A stretch of 64,000 nucleotides of DNA, taken from contig JAXMCI010000043.1 in assembly GCA_046349435.1 (NCBI GenBank), positions 1 to 64,000 on the forward strand. Direction: 5' to 3'. How positions within the stretch are numbered: position 1 is the stretch's first letter; every line of letters starts with the position of its first letter. Below, piece by piece: positions 1 through 8,082 of this stretch. A program made the translations under genes and the position numbers. This stretch comes from JAXMCI01 sp046349435. GTDB taxonomy: Bacteria; Pseudomonadota; Alphaproteobacteria; Dongiales; Dongiaceae. The notes beneath the pieces are model-generated. The model saw only the letters and a list, made by a program, of their open reading frames with translations, was not told where the DNA came from and did no database searches.

Positions 1-295
1 GGAACCCGGCCGGCCGCGGGTCGATCGCGTAGGCGGCCAGGAGCATCGGGCGGTCGGGAAAGAAATCGCTGTGCGGCCCGAAGTCCCAGTCGGCGACCCG
101 CCCGCCCTCGGACACCACGTCCCGCACCGCTGCGTAGGACCACAGCGTGTCGGCGGTGATGCCGCCGATCCGCTGGAGATAGCCGGCACGGACGTTGGCG
201 AGCAGCGCCGCCGCCGCCAGCAGCCCGACCGCCGCCCACCCGGCCCACCGCCGCCAGCGCGGCTCGGAGTCGCGGGCGGTGGATGCGGGGATCAA
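1..295 (-). CDS. Membrane protein of unknown function, N-terminal part only (runs off left edge)
   Basis: An open minus-strand frame runs from a TTG at 295 to the window edge without a stop. The first 98 residues are visible. A short charged N-terminus with several Arg and Trp is followed by one hydrophobic helix at about residues 17-34 (AVGLLAAAALLANVRAG), then a polar segment containing YLQRIGGITADTLWSY and DWDFGPHSDFFPDR. This resembles the start of a multi-pass integral membrane protein or glycosyltransferase, where the first helix is followed by a periplasmic acidic loop, but no family can be assigned from this much. No ATG precedes the helix in this frame, so TTG is the inferred start; the frame is open further upstream through the hairpin at 302-327. 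Confidence 0.42.
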   Translation of the reverse strand, partial: MIPASTARDSEPRWRRWAGWAAVGLLAAAALLANVRAGYLQRIGGITADTLWSYAAVRDVVSEGGRVADWDFGPHSDFFPDRPMLLAAYAIDPRPAGF

Positions 296-301
296 GGAAT
301 G

Positions 302-327
302 CCCTCTCCCGCGCCCGCGGGAGAGGG
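302..327. repeat. Short palindromic intergenic repeat (GGGAGAGGG family)
   Basis: Arms CCCTCTCCCGC (302-312) and GCGGGAGAGGG (317-327) form an 11-bp perfect stem with a 4-base loop. The same arms recur twice at 35230-35340, so this is a dispersed REP-like element rather than a chance palindrome. It lies between the start of the membrane protein gene and the end of the DOPA-dioxygenase-like gene. Confidence 0.75.
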
Positions 328-368
328 GGCGATGCGGCAGCGCCGGCGCACCCGGTGCGCCATCGCGC

Positions 369-719
369 CTAACGCTGCGGCGGCCGCAGCGCCTCCAGGT
401 CGAGCGGCAGCGGGTCGCCGAGCCACATGGCGTGCGCGCTGTGGTCGGCGACGTCGTCGCCGGTCAGCGGATGGACAAGAATGGGCAGCGTGCCGCGATT
501 GAGCGCCAGCCAGGGCACGATGGTGCCGAAATCGGCCGGCGCGAAGGCGACCTGGTACATCGATTGCGGATGCGGCCCGACCGGGCGGTCGTGCCAGCGC
601 CCGAGCCGGACGGCGAAGCGCTGCGCCAGCGCGTCGCGCAGCGCCTCGGCATGGCCGCGGCTGCCGGGGTCGTAGTAGACGTGCGCGTGGCAGTCGGCGA
701 TCGCGTCCACCTCGCGCAT
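369..719 (-). CDS. DOPA 4,5-dioxygenase family protein
   Basis: Small single-domain protein of 116 residues (119 if the GTG at 728 is used), the usual length for this family of vicinal-oxygen-chelate-like extradiol dioxygenases. Family hallmarks are clear: HAHVYYD near the N-terminus, WHDRPVGPHPQSMYQV in the middle and LVHPLTGD followed by DHSAHAMWLG near the C-terminus. The conserved histidines are the presumed iron ligands. Plant and fungal members cleave the ring of DOPA; the substrate of bacterial homologues is generally unknown. It follows the hydantoinase stop by 16 nt on the same strand, so the two are probably co-transcribed. Neither start has a good Shine-Dalgarno sequence; the ATG is preferred because it places HAHVYYD at the expected distance. 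Confidence 0.85.
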   Translation of the reverse strand: MREVDAIADCHAHVYYDPGSRGHAEALRDALAQRFAVRLGRWHDRPVGPHPQSMYQVAFAPADFGTIVPWLALNRGTLPILVHPLTGDDVADHSAHAMWLGDPLPLDLEALRPPQR

Positions 720-735
720 GGCCGCCACCGCGCCG

Positions 736-2187
736 CTACTCGGCCGCCCGGCGCACCACCGGCCGGCGCTGGCGCAGCTGGTTCTGCCGCTGCACCGCGT
801 CGAAGAAAGGCGCGAAGGTCGGCCGGTCGATGTAGCGCCCGGCGCCCTTGACCGCGTCGAGCTGCCCGTTCGCCCACACCACCTTGCCCTGGCTCACCGT
901 GTGGCTCGGCACGCCCTTCACGGTCATGCCCTCGAAGATGTTGAAGTCGATCTTCTGGTGGTGCGTCTTCGCCGAGATGGTGCGCGTCGCCTCGGGGTCC
1001 CAGACCACCAGGTCGGCGTCGGCGCCGACCGAGACCGAGCCTTTGCGCGGGTAGAGGTTGAAGATCTGCGCCGCGTTGGCCGAGGTGATGCGGACGAACT
1101 CGTTGGCGGTCAGCCGGCCGCTGCCGACGCCGTGGTGCCAGAGCACCGCCATGCGGTCCTCGACCCCGCCGGTGCCGTTCGGGATGCGGGTGAAGTCGTC
1201 GCGGCCCATCGCCTTCTGGTCGGCGCAGAAGCAGCAATGGTCGGTCGCGGTGGTCTGCAAATTGCCGGACTGCAGGCCGCGCCACAGCGCCTCCTGGTGC
1301 TCCTTCGGGCGGAAGGGCGGGCTCATGACGTGCGCCGCGGCATAGCCCCAGTCGGGATGGCGGTAGACGGAATCGTCGACCAGCAGGTGGCCGGCCAGCA
1401 CCTCGCCGAACACCCGCTGGCCGGCGAGCCGGGCTCGGGTGATCGCCTCCAGCGACTCGATGCAGCTGTTGTGCACGACGTAGAGCGGCGTGTTGATCAC
1501 CTGGGCGATCTTGATCACCCGGTTGGCCGCCTCGCCCTCGACCTCGGGCGGGCGGGACAGCGGATGGCCCTCCGGCCCGGTGATGCCCTGGCGCTTCAGC
1601 TCCTGCTGCAGGTGCCAGACGATCTCGCCGTTCTCGGCATGGACGGTGGCGACGGCGCCCAGCTCCTGGCAGCGCTGGAAGCTCTGCAGCAGCTGCTCGT
1701 CGCTCACCATGATGGCCCCCTTGTAGGCCATGAAGTGCTTGAAGCTGTTGACGCCGCGCTCGCGCGTCAGAACCCCCATCTCCTCGCGCACCTGGTCGCT
1801 CCACCAGGTGATGGCGACGTGGAAGGAGTAGTCGCTCGCCGCCTTGGCCGACCAGCCGCGCCACTGGTCGAAGGCCTCGAGCAGCGAGGTGCCGGGATTG
1901 GGGATGACGAAGTCGATGATCATCGTCGTGCCGCCGGCCATGGCGGCGGCCGTGCCGCTGTAGAAATCCTCGCTCGCCACCGTGCCCATGAAGGGCAGCT
2001 CCATGTGGGTGTGCGGGTCGATGCCGCCCGGCATCACCAGCTGGCCGCCGGCATCGATCACCCGGGCGCCCGACGGCGCCTCCAGGCCGGGCCCGACCGC
2101 GGCGATGCGGCCGCCCTCGCAAAGGACGTCGGCGCGCTTGGTCTCGTCGGCCGTGACCACGGTGCCGCCGCGAATGAGCAGGCTCAT
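736..2187 (-). CDS. hydA: Dihydropyrimidinase / D-hydantoinase
   Basis: A 483-residue amidohydrolase that opens cyclic diamides such as dihydrouracil or hydantoins in pyrimidine or hydantoin catabolism; cytoplasmic. The N-terminal small beta domain is followed by the metal site motif HTHMELPF (His59, His61), the presumed carboxylated lysine in FMAYKG (Lys156), a metal-binding His183 in TVHAEN, and a further ligand region ATDHCCF. Length matches the family. The gene has an ATG start preceded by AGGAGGCA in the minus-strand leader (around 2195). It leads a short unit with the DOPA-dioxygenase-like gene. The upstream 2188-2454 holds nothing recognisable. Allantoinase or phenylhydantoinase are alternatives, but the motifs fit the hydantoinase/DHPase group best. 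Confidence 0.93.
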   Translation of the reverse strand: MSLLIRGGTVVTADETKRADVLCEGGRIAAVGPGLEAPSGARVIDAGGQLVMPGGIDPHTHMELPFMGTVASEDFYSGTAAAMAGGTTMIIDFVIPNPGTSLLEAFDQWRGWSAKAASDYSFHVAITWWSDQVREEMGVLTRERGVNSFKHFMAYKGAIMVSDEQLLQSFQRCQELGAVATVHAENGEIVWHLQQELKRQGITGPEGHPLSRPPEVEGEAANRVIKIAQVINTPLYVVHNSCIESLEAITRARLAGQRVFGEVLAGHLLVDDSVYRHPDWGYAAAHVMSPPFRPKEHQEALWRGLQSGNLQTTATDHCCFCADQKAMGRDDFTRIPNGTGGVEDRMAVLWHHGVGSGRLTANEFVRITSANAAQIFNLYPRKGSVSVGADADLVVWDPEATRTISAKTHHQKIDFNIFEGMTVKGVPSHTVSQGKVVWANGQLDAVKGAGRYIDRPTFAPFFDAVQRQNQLRQRRPVVRRAAE

Positions 2188-2454
2188 CTCATGCCTCCTG
2201 GTGGCAAGCTGATCGTTTGGTCAGGATTATCGCGCAGCCGGCGCCGCGCTGTCACGCGCCGCGGGGCGGCGCGAAAACGGCCGATCCGAGCGATGCACCC
2301 CATGCCCGGCGAGACACAACAACCTAACAAGCGCGCAGCCGGCACCCTGGCATGTCGGGCCACAGGAGAAGCTCGCCAGACCGCTCGGTGCGCCCGGCGC
2401 GGCTCCTACTATCCGAGGCTGCCGGCCAGCACGGGGACGACGGCCGGCTACGGC

Positions 2455-2801
2455 AATGCCCCAACGAGATGATAGCACCCGTCTTCTGATCGATCGTCAG
2501 ACGAAACTCCGCCGCCGAGGAGGGGATTTTCCTGACAACGCCCAGCTTATGTTTGGTTCAACAATCCAACGTCCACCGATCAATTCGGCAGCAAGCGGGC
2601 GATCACGGTCCTGAAGGAACGACGCCAAGACCGCCTCGGCGATCGCTACGGCAGCCTTCTCATCCGGAACCCATGCTTCATTCGCTTGCGCTGAATGGAC
2701 CTGATCCTGCCGACTGCAATGGAGATTGCCAAGGCTGTCAGGATGCGTCGTCGCGAGCTAACCGCCTGAACAAGATCGATCGATCGGAACCACGCTATCA
2801 T
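2455..2801 (-). pseudogene. NTF2-fold immunity protein-like gene, frameshifted
   Basis: Reading the minus strand across frames reconstructs a small exported protein. An ATG at 2801 starts a frame with a signal-peptide-like stretch (RRRILTALAISIAVG); a frame change near 2708 leads to SAQANEAWVPDEKAAVAIAE and then ELIGGRWIVEPNISWAL, and a second change near 2515 leads to AAEFRLTIDQKTGAIISLGH. The order VPDE-x-xAxxIAEAV, GxW-x-V and an IDxKTGxI-S ending is the pattern known for NTF2-fold immunity proteins that neutralise polymorphic toxins. No toxin gene adjoins it. Two single-base frame changes make it a pseudogene or a victim of sequence errors; it lies in an error-rich patch together with the Imm53-like gene. 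The assignment rests on motif memory, not on a search. Confidence 0.5.
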
Positions 2802-3072
2802 TCCCTCTCGTATCTTGAGATCGCCGAACACACGCCTGAACCGCGTCTCACTACCAATAATCTTCAACCATGACGAGAGTCTGATCAAGCCACGCAGCGC
2901 AGCGGGCTCCAGGCCGCATGCCGACGGGCTCGGATCGTGGACACCCCGTGCTCGCGAGCCCTGCCGCACCATTGCTGTCCCGCACCTTGACACGCGACCA
3001 GGCCCACACTGCGGGCGGTCTCCCATTTGAAGCTGGCCGTTCGCCACGATTCGGACGGCCAGCAGGTGACGC
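2802..3072. other. Unassigned stretch between two broken immunity-like genes
   Basis: About 270 bases with lower GC than the flanks. Minus-strand frames continue from the Imm53-like fragment to a stop at 2851 but show no recognisable protein. No RNA gene, repeat or promoter could be supported here. Confidence 0.4.
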
Positions 3073-3437
3073 CCACTTGGCCGGTTCGGCCCACAGGCGG
3101 AAGATGTCGATGACCGTGGGCAGGTCGAGCGGCCCGCAGTGGGCCTCGAAGATATCGCTCTTGACCGCGGCAATCCACCAGCTTCCGGTGCGCTGCCACT
3201 CTTCCAGATTGCCGTTCGGCTGACCATGGGTGACGCGATCAAAGGTCCGCCCTTCGAGTGGCGCATCGATCAACCGGATCCTGAGCGACCAGGCCGGGAT
3301 TGTCGAGCGTCTCGGTCTTCACGCCGTAGAAGTGCCTCCCAGTCGCCGTTGCACCGGGAGAGATACCACCGGATCAGCCACTTCAAATCGTCGCCATTCA
3401 CGCTGCCAGCATCATCCAGCCGAGCCGCCCTCGCCAT
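3073..3437 (-). pseudogene. Imm53-like immunity protein gene, two +1 frameshifts
   Basis: The minus strand encodes, in three successive frames, a sequence that reads as one Imm53-type immunity protein: LKWLIRWYLSRCNGDWE, then FYGVKTETLDNPG, then WSLRIRLIDAPLEGRTFDRV and LEEWQRTGSWWIAAVKSDIF, then HCGPLDLPTVIDIFRLWAE. Order and spacing agree with the family (CxGDWEH-x-YG, ETLDNPGW, GPxxLxxVIxxFxxW). The changes are one extra G after codon GAG near 3334 and one extra C in GGCCTGG near 3303. Imm53 proteins protect against contact-delivered polymorphic toxins. Start is the ATG at 3437 or, more like the family, the GTG at 3401. Because the changes are single-base additions in base runs, sequencing error is as possible as true decay. 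Confidence 0.6.
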
Positions 3438-3552
3438 CAGAATCACAGCTCGCGCATGGCGGGCAGCCCGGCGGGCCGCGGGGACTTCGCTTGTACGGCG
3501 CACCGGCCAGGATCTCCCCGCGCCCGTCCCCGCCAGCTTCGCCGCCACCCGG

Positions 3553-4446
3553 ATGTCCTACGCCTGGAAACGCTCAAGCGCGACTGGCCCGCCCTGCTCG
3601 GCGCGGCGGCGATCGTGCTGCTGTCGTGGCGGCGCTGGGGGCGCCGTGGCCGTTCCCGGCGACCCGGCGGAGCAGTTCTTCGACGGGCTGACGCTCGAGG
3701 GGTCGCCGCTGCCGCCCTGCCCCGGGCATCTCTGGGGGGCGCCGCCGCCGCAGGACATGGAGGCCTGCGCCAAGTACCCGCTCGGCACCGACCTGCTCGG
3801 CCGCGACCTGCTGTCCCGCCTGCTCTACGGCGCCCGCACCTCGCTGCTGATCGGGGTGGTGGCGAACGGCGCGGCGGTGCTGCTCGGCACGCTGGTCGGG
3901 CTGATCGCGGGCTATCTCCAGGGCTGGGCCGGCGCGGCGCTGATGCGCTTCACCGACCTGATGATGGCCTTCCCGGCGCTGCTGCTGGCGATCGCGCTGG
4001 CCGCCATCTTCGCGCCCTCGCTGTGGATCGTCGCGCTGGTCATCGCGCTGGTCAACTGGGTGCAGATCGCCCGCGTGCTCTACACCCAGACCGTGGCCCT
4101 GGCCGAGCGCGAGTTCGTCGAGGCGACGCGCGCGCTGGGCGCCGCCTGGCCGCGGCTGCTGCTCGTCCACCTGCTGCCGCACCTGGTGCCGACCATCCTG
4201 GTCTACGGCACGCTCGGCATCGCCACCACCGTGCTGCTCGAGGCGACGCTCTCCTATCTCGGGGTCGGCGTCCGGCCGCCGACGCCGTCCTGGGGCGGCA
4301 TGATCTTCGACAACCAGTCCTACTTCCTGACCGCGCCCTGGCTCGTCTTCTTCCCCGGCGCGGCGATCATCGCCGCGGCGCTCGCCTTCAACCTGGTCGG
4401 CGACGCGCTGCGCGACGTGCTCGACCCGACCGAGCGGGGGCGCTGA
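3553..4446 (+). CDS. dppC: Peptide/amide ABC transporter permease, DppC type (frameshifted N-terminus)
   Basis: Inner-membrane permease of the first dipeptide/oligopeptide-type importer. From about 3665 the frame is clean: it carries the loop CAKYPLGTDLLGRDLLSR, several membrane helices and the EAA loop with FVEATRALGAAWPRLLLVH, and ends GDALRDVLDPTERGR, all typical of DppC/OppC. The first 110 bases need three frame changes to join ATG-initiated SYA, LETLKRDWPALLGAAA, VVAALGAP and AVPGDPAEQFFDGL into the expected N-terminal cytoplasmic tail and first helix. The changes sit in the error-rich patch starting near 2.45 kb, so the gene may be intact in the cell. Its TGA shares one base with the ATG of the next permease (TGATG), indicating translational coupling. 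It is unusual that dppC precedes dppB. Confidence 0.82.
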   Translation: MSYAWKRSSATGPPCSARRRSCCCRGGAGGAVAVPGDPAEQFFDGLTLEGSPLPPCPGHLWGAPPPQDMEACAKYPLGTDLLGRDLLSRLLYGARTSLLIGVVANGAAVLLGTLVGLIAGYLQGWAGAALMRFTDLMMAFPALLLAIALAAIFAPSLWIVALVIALVNWVQIARVLYTQTVALAEREFVEATRALGAAWPRLLLVHLLPHLVPTILVYGTLGIATTVLLEATLSYLGVGVRPPTPSWGGMIFDNQSYFLTAPWLVFFPGAAIIAAALAFNLVGDALRDVLDPTERGR

Positions 4447-5366
4447 TGGGGCGCTGGCTCGCCCGCCGGATCGGCGCCTCGCTCGCCATCCTGCTCGGCG
4501 TCACGGTGGTGACGTTCCTGCTCGCCCACCTGCTGCCGGCCGACCCCGCGCAGATCAAGCTCGGCCGCGCCGCGACGCCGGAGAGCCTCGCCTCGCTGCG
4601 CCACGAGCTCGGCCTCGACCGGCCGCTGCCGGTGCAGTATGCGCGCTATCTCGGCGGCATCCTGACCGGCGAGCTCGGCCGCTCGATCATGCAGGGCACC
4701 AGCGTCGGCGCGCTGATCGCCAGCCGGCTGCCGGCGACGCTGCTGCTGATGGCCGGCGCGATCTTCTTCGAGCTGCTGATCGGCATCCCGGCCGGCATCG
4801 TCGCGGCGACGCGGCGCGGCCGGCCGCTCGACCGCGGCATCATGGTGCTGTCCTTCGTCGGCGTCTCGGCGCCGCAGTTCGTCGTCGGGCTGGTGCTGCT
4901 CTACCTCTTCGCCTATCTGCTCGGCTGGTTCCCGCTGGGCGGCTTCGGCGGGCTGTCGCACCTCGTGCTGCCGGCGCTGACGCTCGGCATCGCCGGCGGC
5001 GGCTGGTACTCGCGCATGATGCGCTCCAGCATGGTCGAGGTGCTGCGGCTCGACTACATCCGCACGGCGCGGGCCAAGGGGCTGGCCGAGACGCGGGTGA
5101 TCCTCGGCCACGCGCTGCGCAACGCGGTGCTGCCGATCATCGCCATGATCGGGCTCGACATCGGCATCTTCATGAGCGGCGCGGTGGTGGTCGAGTCGGT
5201 CTATGGCTGGCCCGGCATCGGCCAGCTCGCCTGGGATGCGGTGCAGAAGCGCGACGTGCCGATCATCATGGGGGTGACCCTGACGGCCGCCGCCTTCATC
5301 GTGCTCGGCAACCTGCTGGCCGACCTGCTGACGCCGCTGATCGACCCGCGCATCCGGCTGCGCTAG
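4446..5366 (+). CDS. dppB: Peptide/amide ABC transporter permease, DppB type
   Basis: Inner-membrane permease of 306 residues. Six predicted helices; the N-terminal helix is followed by LLPADPAQIKLGRAATPES and LGLDRPLPVQYARYLGGIL, the hallmark DppB/OppB segment between helices 1 and 2. The binding-protein-dependent transport signature lies near residue 195 (DYIRTARAKGLAETRVI) and the C-terminus LADLLTPLIDPRIRLR is the standard ending. Together with the DppC partner upstream it forms the transmembrane channel, and the ATPases encoded at 8079-10031 would drive it. Coupled to the upstream gene by a one-base overlap. A 135-base gap containing a likely promoter separates it from the binding-protein gene. 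Confidence 0.95.
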   Translation: MGRWLARRIGASLAILLGVTVVTFLLAHLLPADPAQIKLGRAATPESLASLRHELGLDRPLPVQYARYLGGILTGELGRSIMQGTSVGALIASRLPATLLLMAGAIFFELLIGIPAGIVAATRRGRPLDRGIMVLSFVGVSAPQFVVGLVLLYLFAYLLGWFPLGGFGGLSHLVLPALTLGIAGGGWYSRMMRSSMVEVLRLDYIRTARAKGLAETRVILGHALRNAVLPIIAMIGLDIGIFMSGAVVVESVYGWPGIGQLAWDAVQKRDVPIIMGVTLTAAAFIVLGNLLADLLTPLIDPRIRLR

Positions 5367-5435
5367 GGGCGGCGGCGGGCGGCGGCGGCAGGGCGGCGGC
5401 GGCGGCGTGGCGCCGGGCGGGGCGGTCGGGCCGCA

Positions 5436-5464
5436 TTGACCGGCGCGGCCGACTGCGGTGATAT
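5436..5464 (+). promoter_or_regulatory. Predicted sigma70-type promoter of the binding-protein gene
   Basis: TTGACC (5436-5441) and TGATAT (5459-5464) are separated by 17 bases, a near-consensus arrangement in an otherwise featureless GC-rich gap. It lies 38 bases before the ATG at 5502, giving a short leader. A separate promoter here would let the periplasmic binding protein be made in excess over the permeases, as is common. Assigned by eye only. Confidence 0.5.
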
Positions 5465-5501
5465 GGCGGCCGCTTTCTCCCATGACAGGGACGGTCACGC
5501 C

Positions 5502-7118
5502 ATGAAGAGGCTCCTTGCGGCTGCGGCGGTCGCCGCCGCGCTGGCGCTTGCGCCGACAGCCCGCGCCGACGCACCGAAGGCCGGCGGCAGCATCGTCATC
5601 ACCTACAAGGACGACCTGCCGACGCTCGACCCCGCCGTCGGCTACGACTGGCAGAACTGGTCGGTCATCAAGAGCATCTTCGACGGGCTGATGGACTACA
5701 AGCCGGGCACCAGCGAGCTGGTGCCCGACCTCGCCGAGAGCTTCACCATCTCCCCCGACGGCACCGTCTACACCTTCAAGCTGCGCCCCGGGATCAAGTT
5801 CCAGAACGGCCGGGCGCTGACCTCGGCCGACATCAAGTACTCGATCGAGCGGGCGATCAACCCGAAGACGCAGAGCCCGGGCCAGAGCTACTTCGGCATG
5901 ATCAAGGGCTATGACGAGGCGGCCGCCGGCAAGACCGGCGACGTCGCCGGCATCACCACGCCCGACCCGGCCACGGTGCGCTTCGAGCTGAAGCAGCCCG
6001 ACGCCACCTTCCTGCACATCATGGCGATCAACTTCGGCTACGCCGTGCCGAAGGAGGAGGTCGAGAAGTACGGCGCCGACTTCGGCAAGCACCCGGTCGG
6101 CACCGGCGCCTTCAAGGTCGGCGAGTGGACGCTGGGCCAGCGCCTGGTGCTGGAGAAGAACCCGCTCTACTACCGCAAGGGCATCCCCTACCTCGACAAG
6201 ATCACCTTCGAGTTCGGGCAGGAGCCCTCGGTGGCGCTGCTGCGGCTGCAGAAGGGCGAGGTCGACATCCTGGGCGACCCGATCCCGGCGGCGAGCTTCA
6301 ACCAGGTGATGGCCGACCCCAAGAACAAGGGGCTGATCGTCGAAGGCAGCCAGCTGCAGACCGGCTACGTGACGATGAACGTCAACATCAAGCCGTTCGA
6401 CAGCAAGCTGGTGCGCCAGGCGGTCAACATGGCGATCAACAAGGGCCGCATCGTGCGCATCATCAACAACCGCGCGGTGCCGGCCAACCAGGTGCTGCCG
6501 CCGCTGATGCCGGGCTACGACAAGGGCTTCAAGGGCTATCCCTACGACCAGGCCAAGGCCAAGGACCTGCTGAAGCAGGCCGGATATCCCGAGGGCTTCG
6601 CGACCGAGCTCTACGCCATGAACGCCGACCCCAACCCGCGCATCGCCCAGGCGATCCAGCAGGACCTGGCCGCCGTCGGCATCAAGGCCGAGATCAAGGC
6701 GCTCGACCAGGCGGCGGTGATCGCGGCGGGCGGCGACGGCACCGCGCCGATGATCTGGTCGGGCGGCATGGCCTGGATCGCCGACTTCCCCGACCCGTCC
6801 AACTTCTACGGCGGCGTGCTCGGCTGCGGCGGCGCGGTCAAGGGCGGCTGGAACTGGGCGTGGTACTGCAACAAGGCGCTCGACGAGAAGGCCGACAAGG
6901 CCAACGCCATCGTCGACCCGGCGAAGAACGCCGAGCGGCTGGCGCTGTGGCAGGAGGTGTTCGCCGCGGTGATGGACGACGCCCCCTGGGCGCCGGTCTT
7001 CAACGAGGAGCGCTTCACCATGCATTCGCCGCGGCTCGGCGGCGAGGACGCGCTGTTCGTCGACCCGATCCACATCCCGGTCAACTACGACTACGTCTTC
7101 GTCAAGGACGGGAAGTGA
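5502..7118 (+). CDS. dppA: ABC transporter substrate-binding protein, DppA/OppA type (SBP family 5)
   Basis: Periplasmic binding protein of 538 residues. The start at 5502 gives a clear signal peptide: MKRLL, an Ala-rich core and an AxA cleavage site (ARADAP near residue 23). The mature protein has the family-5 pattern: LDPAVGYDWQNW near the N-terminus, the lipid/ligand-loop motif TFKLRPGIKFQNGRALTSAD, GTGAFKVGEW around residue 200, and a long C-terminal lobe. It would hand a peptide- or amide-type ligand to the DppBC channel. An upstream ATG at 5436 would add 22 residues before the signal peptide and is rejected. It is followed after 7 nt by an amidase gene, suggesting that the imported compound is an amide. 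Confidence 0.94.
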   Translation: MKRLLAAAAVAAALALAPTARADAPKAGGSIVITYKDDLPTLDPAVGYDWQNWSVIKSIFDGLMDYKPGTSELVPDLAESFTISPDGTVYTFKLRPGIKFQNGRALTSADIKYSIERAINPKTQSPGQSYFGMIKGYDEAAAGKTGDVAGITTPDPATVRFELKQPDATFLHIMAINFGYAVPKEEVEKYGADFGKHPVGTGAFKVGEWTLGQRLVLEKNPLYYRKGIPYLDKITFEFGQEPSVALLRLQKGEVDILGDPIPAASFNQVMADPKNKGLIVEGSQLQTGYVTMNVNIKPFDSKLVRQAVNMAINKGRIVRIINNRAVPANQVLPPLMPGYDKGFKGYPYDQAKAKDLLKQAGYPEGFATELYAMNADPNPRIAQAIQQDLAAVGIKAEIKALDQAAVIAAGGDGTAPMIWSGGMAWIADFPDPSNFYGGVLGCGGAVKGGWNWAWYCNKALDEKADKANAIVDPAKNAERLALWQEVFAAVMDDAPWAPVFNEERFTMHSPRLGGEDALFVDPIHIPVNYDYVFVKDGK

Positions 7119-7125
7119 GGCGGCG

Positions 7126-8082
7126 ATGGCGACCGACCCGCATGGCTGCAGCCATACGATCCACCGCACCCAGCACCATTACGGCTGGAACAACGCGCTG
7201 CCGCCGCGGCTGATCGTGGCGCCGGGCGAGCGGGTCGAGTTCCGCACCGTCGACGCCTCGGGCGGCCAGCTCTCGCCGGCCTCGACCGTGGCCGACGTGC
7301 CGGGCCTCGATTTCGGCCGGGTCAACCCGGTCACCGGGCCGGTCTCGATCGACGGCGCCGAGCCGGGCGACGCCATCAAGGTGACGGTGCTCGGCCTCGC
7401 CCCGGCGGGCGGCTGGGGCTGGACCGCCAACATCCCCGGCTTCGGGCTGCTCGCCGAGCAGTTCAAGGAGCCGGCGCTCTACACCTGGAAGTACGACGCG
7501 GCCGGCATGACCCCGGCGCTCTTCGGGCCGGGCGGCCGGGTGCCGCTCCGGCCGTTCTGCGGCACCATCGGCCTCGCCCCGGCCGAGCCCGGGCAGCACA
7601 GCGTGGTGCCGCCGCGCCGGGTCGGCGGCAACATGGACATCCGCGACATGGCGGCCGGCACCGAGCTCTATCTGCCGGTCGAGGTCGCGGGCGGGCTGTT
7701 CTCGGTCGGCGACACCCATGCCGCCCAGGGCGACGGCGAGGTCTGCGGCACGGCGATCGAGAGCCCGTTCAGCGTCGCCCTGCAGTTCGACCTGGTCAAG
7801 GACGCCCGGCTCGCCTTCCCGCGCTACACCACGCCGGGGCCGGTCACCCGCCATATCGACGGCGCCGGCTACGAGGTCACCACCGGCATCGGCCCCGACC
7901 TGATGGCCGGCGCCCGGGCCGCGGTGTCGGCCATGGTCGACCTGCTCTCCGGCCGCTACGACATGGCGCCGGTCGAGGCCTACATGCTGTGCAGTGTCGC
8001 CGGCGACCTCAGGATCAGCGAGATCGTCGACATGCCCAACTGGGTGGTCTCGTTCTACTTCCCGCGCGCCGTCTTCGCATGA
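7126..8082 (+). CDS. Acetamidase/formamidase family protein
   Basis: A 318-residue cytoplasmic amidohydrolase of the FmdA/AmdA family, which release ammonia from formamide, acetamide or related short amides. Recognisable segments are the N-terminal HHYGWNNALPPRLIVAPGE, the SIDGAEPGDAIKVTVL strand, GTIGLAPAEPG, the glycine-rich GGNMDIRDMAAGTELYLPV, and SVGDTHAAQGDGEVCGTAIE with the conserved Asp-His and Glu of the metal site. The gene sits inside a peptide-type transporter operon, 7 nt after the binding protein and overlapping the first ATPase gene by 4 nt (ATGA). That position argues that it acts on the transporter's cargo. Exact substrate cannot be read from sequence. Confidence 0.92.
   Translation: MATDPHGCSHTIHRTQHHYGWNNALPPRLIVAPGERVEFRTVDASGGQLSPASTVADVPGLDFGRVNPVTGPVSIDGAEPGDAIKVTVLGLAPAGGWGWTANIPGFGLLAEQFKEPALYTWKYDAAGMTPALFGPGGRVPLRPFCGTIGLAPAEPGQHSVVPPRRVGGNMDIRDMAAGTELYLPVEVAGGLFSVGDTHAAQGDGEVCGTAIESPFSVALQFDLVKDARLAFPRYTTPGPVTRHIDGAGYEVTTGIGPDLMAGARAAVSAMVDLLSGRYDMAPVEAYMLCSVAGDLRISEIVDMPNWVVSFYFPRAVFA

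Noticed and set aside
71..502. Long plus-strand frames over the first kilobase
   Set aside because: They are antisense shadows of the hydantoinase and DOPA-dioxygenase genes; high GC keeps all frames open and the translations are Arg/Pro/Ala-rich without family motifs.
5436..5501. Upstream ATG extending the first binding protein
   Set aside because: The added residues precede a perfect signal peptide and include the likely promoter; the start at 5502 is preferred.
4320..7169. 949-codon minus-strand frame opposite dppB and dppA
   Set aside because: Low-complexity Asp/Arg/His/Gln-rich shadow of the plus-strand genes, which carry clear family motifs.
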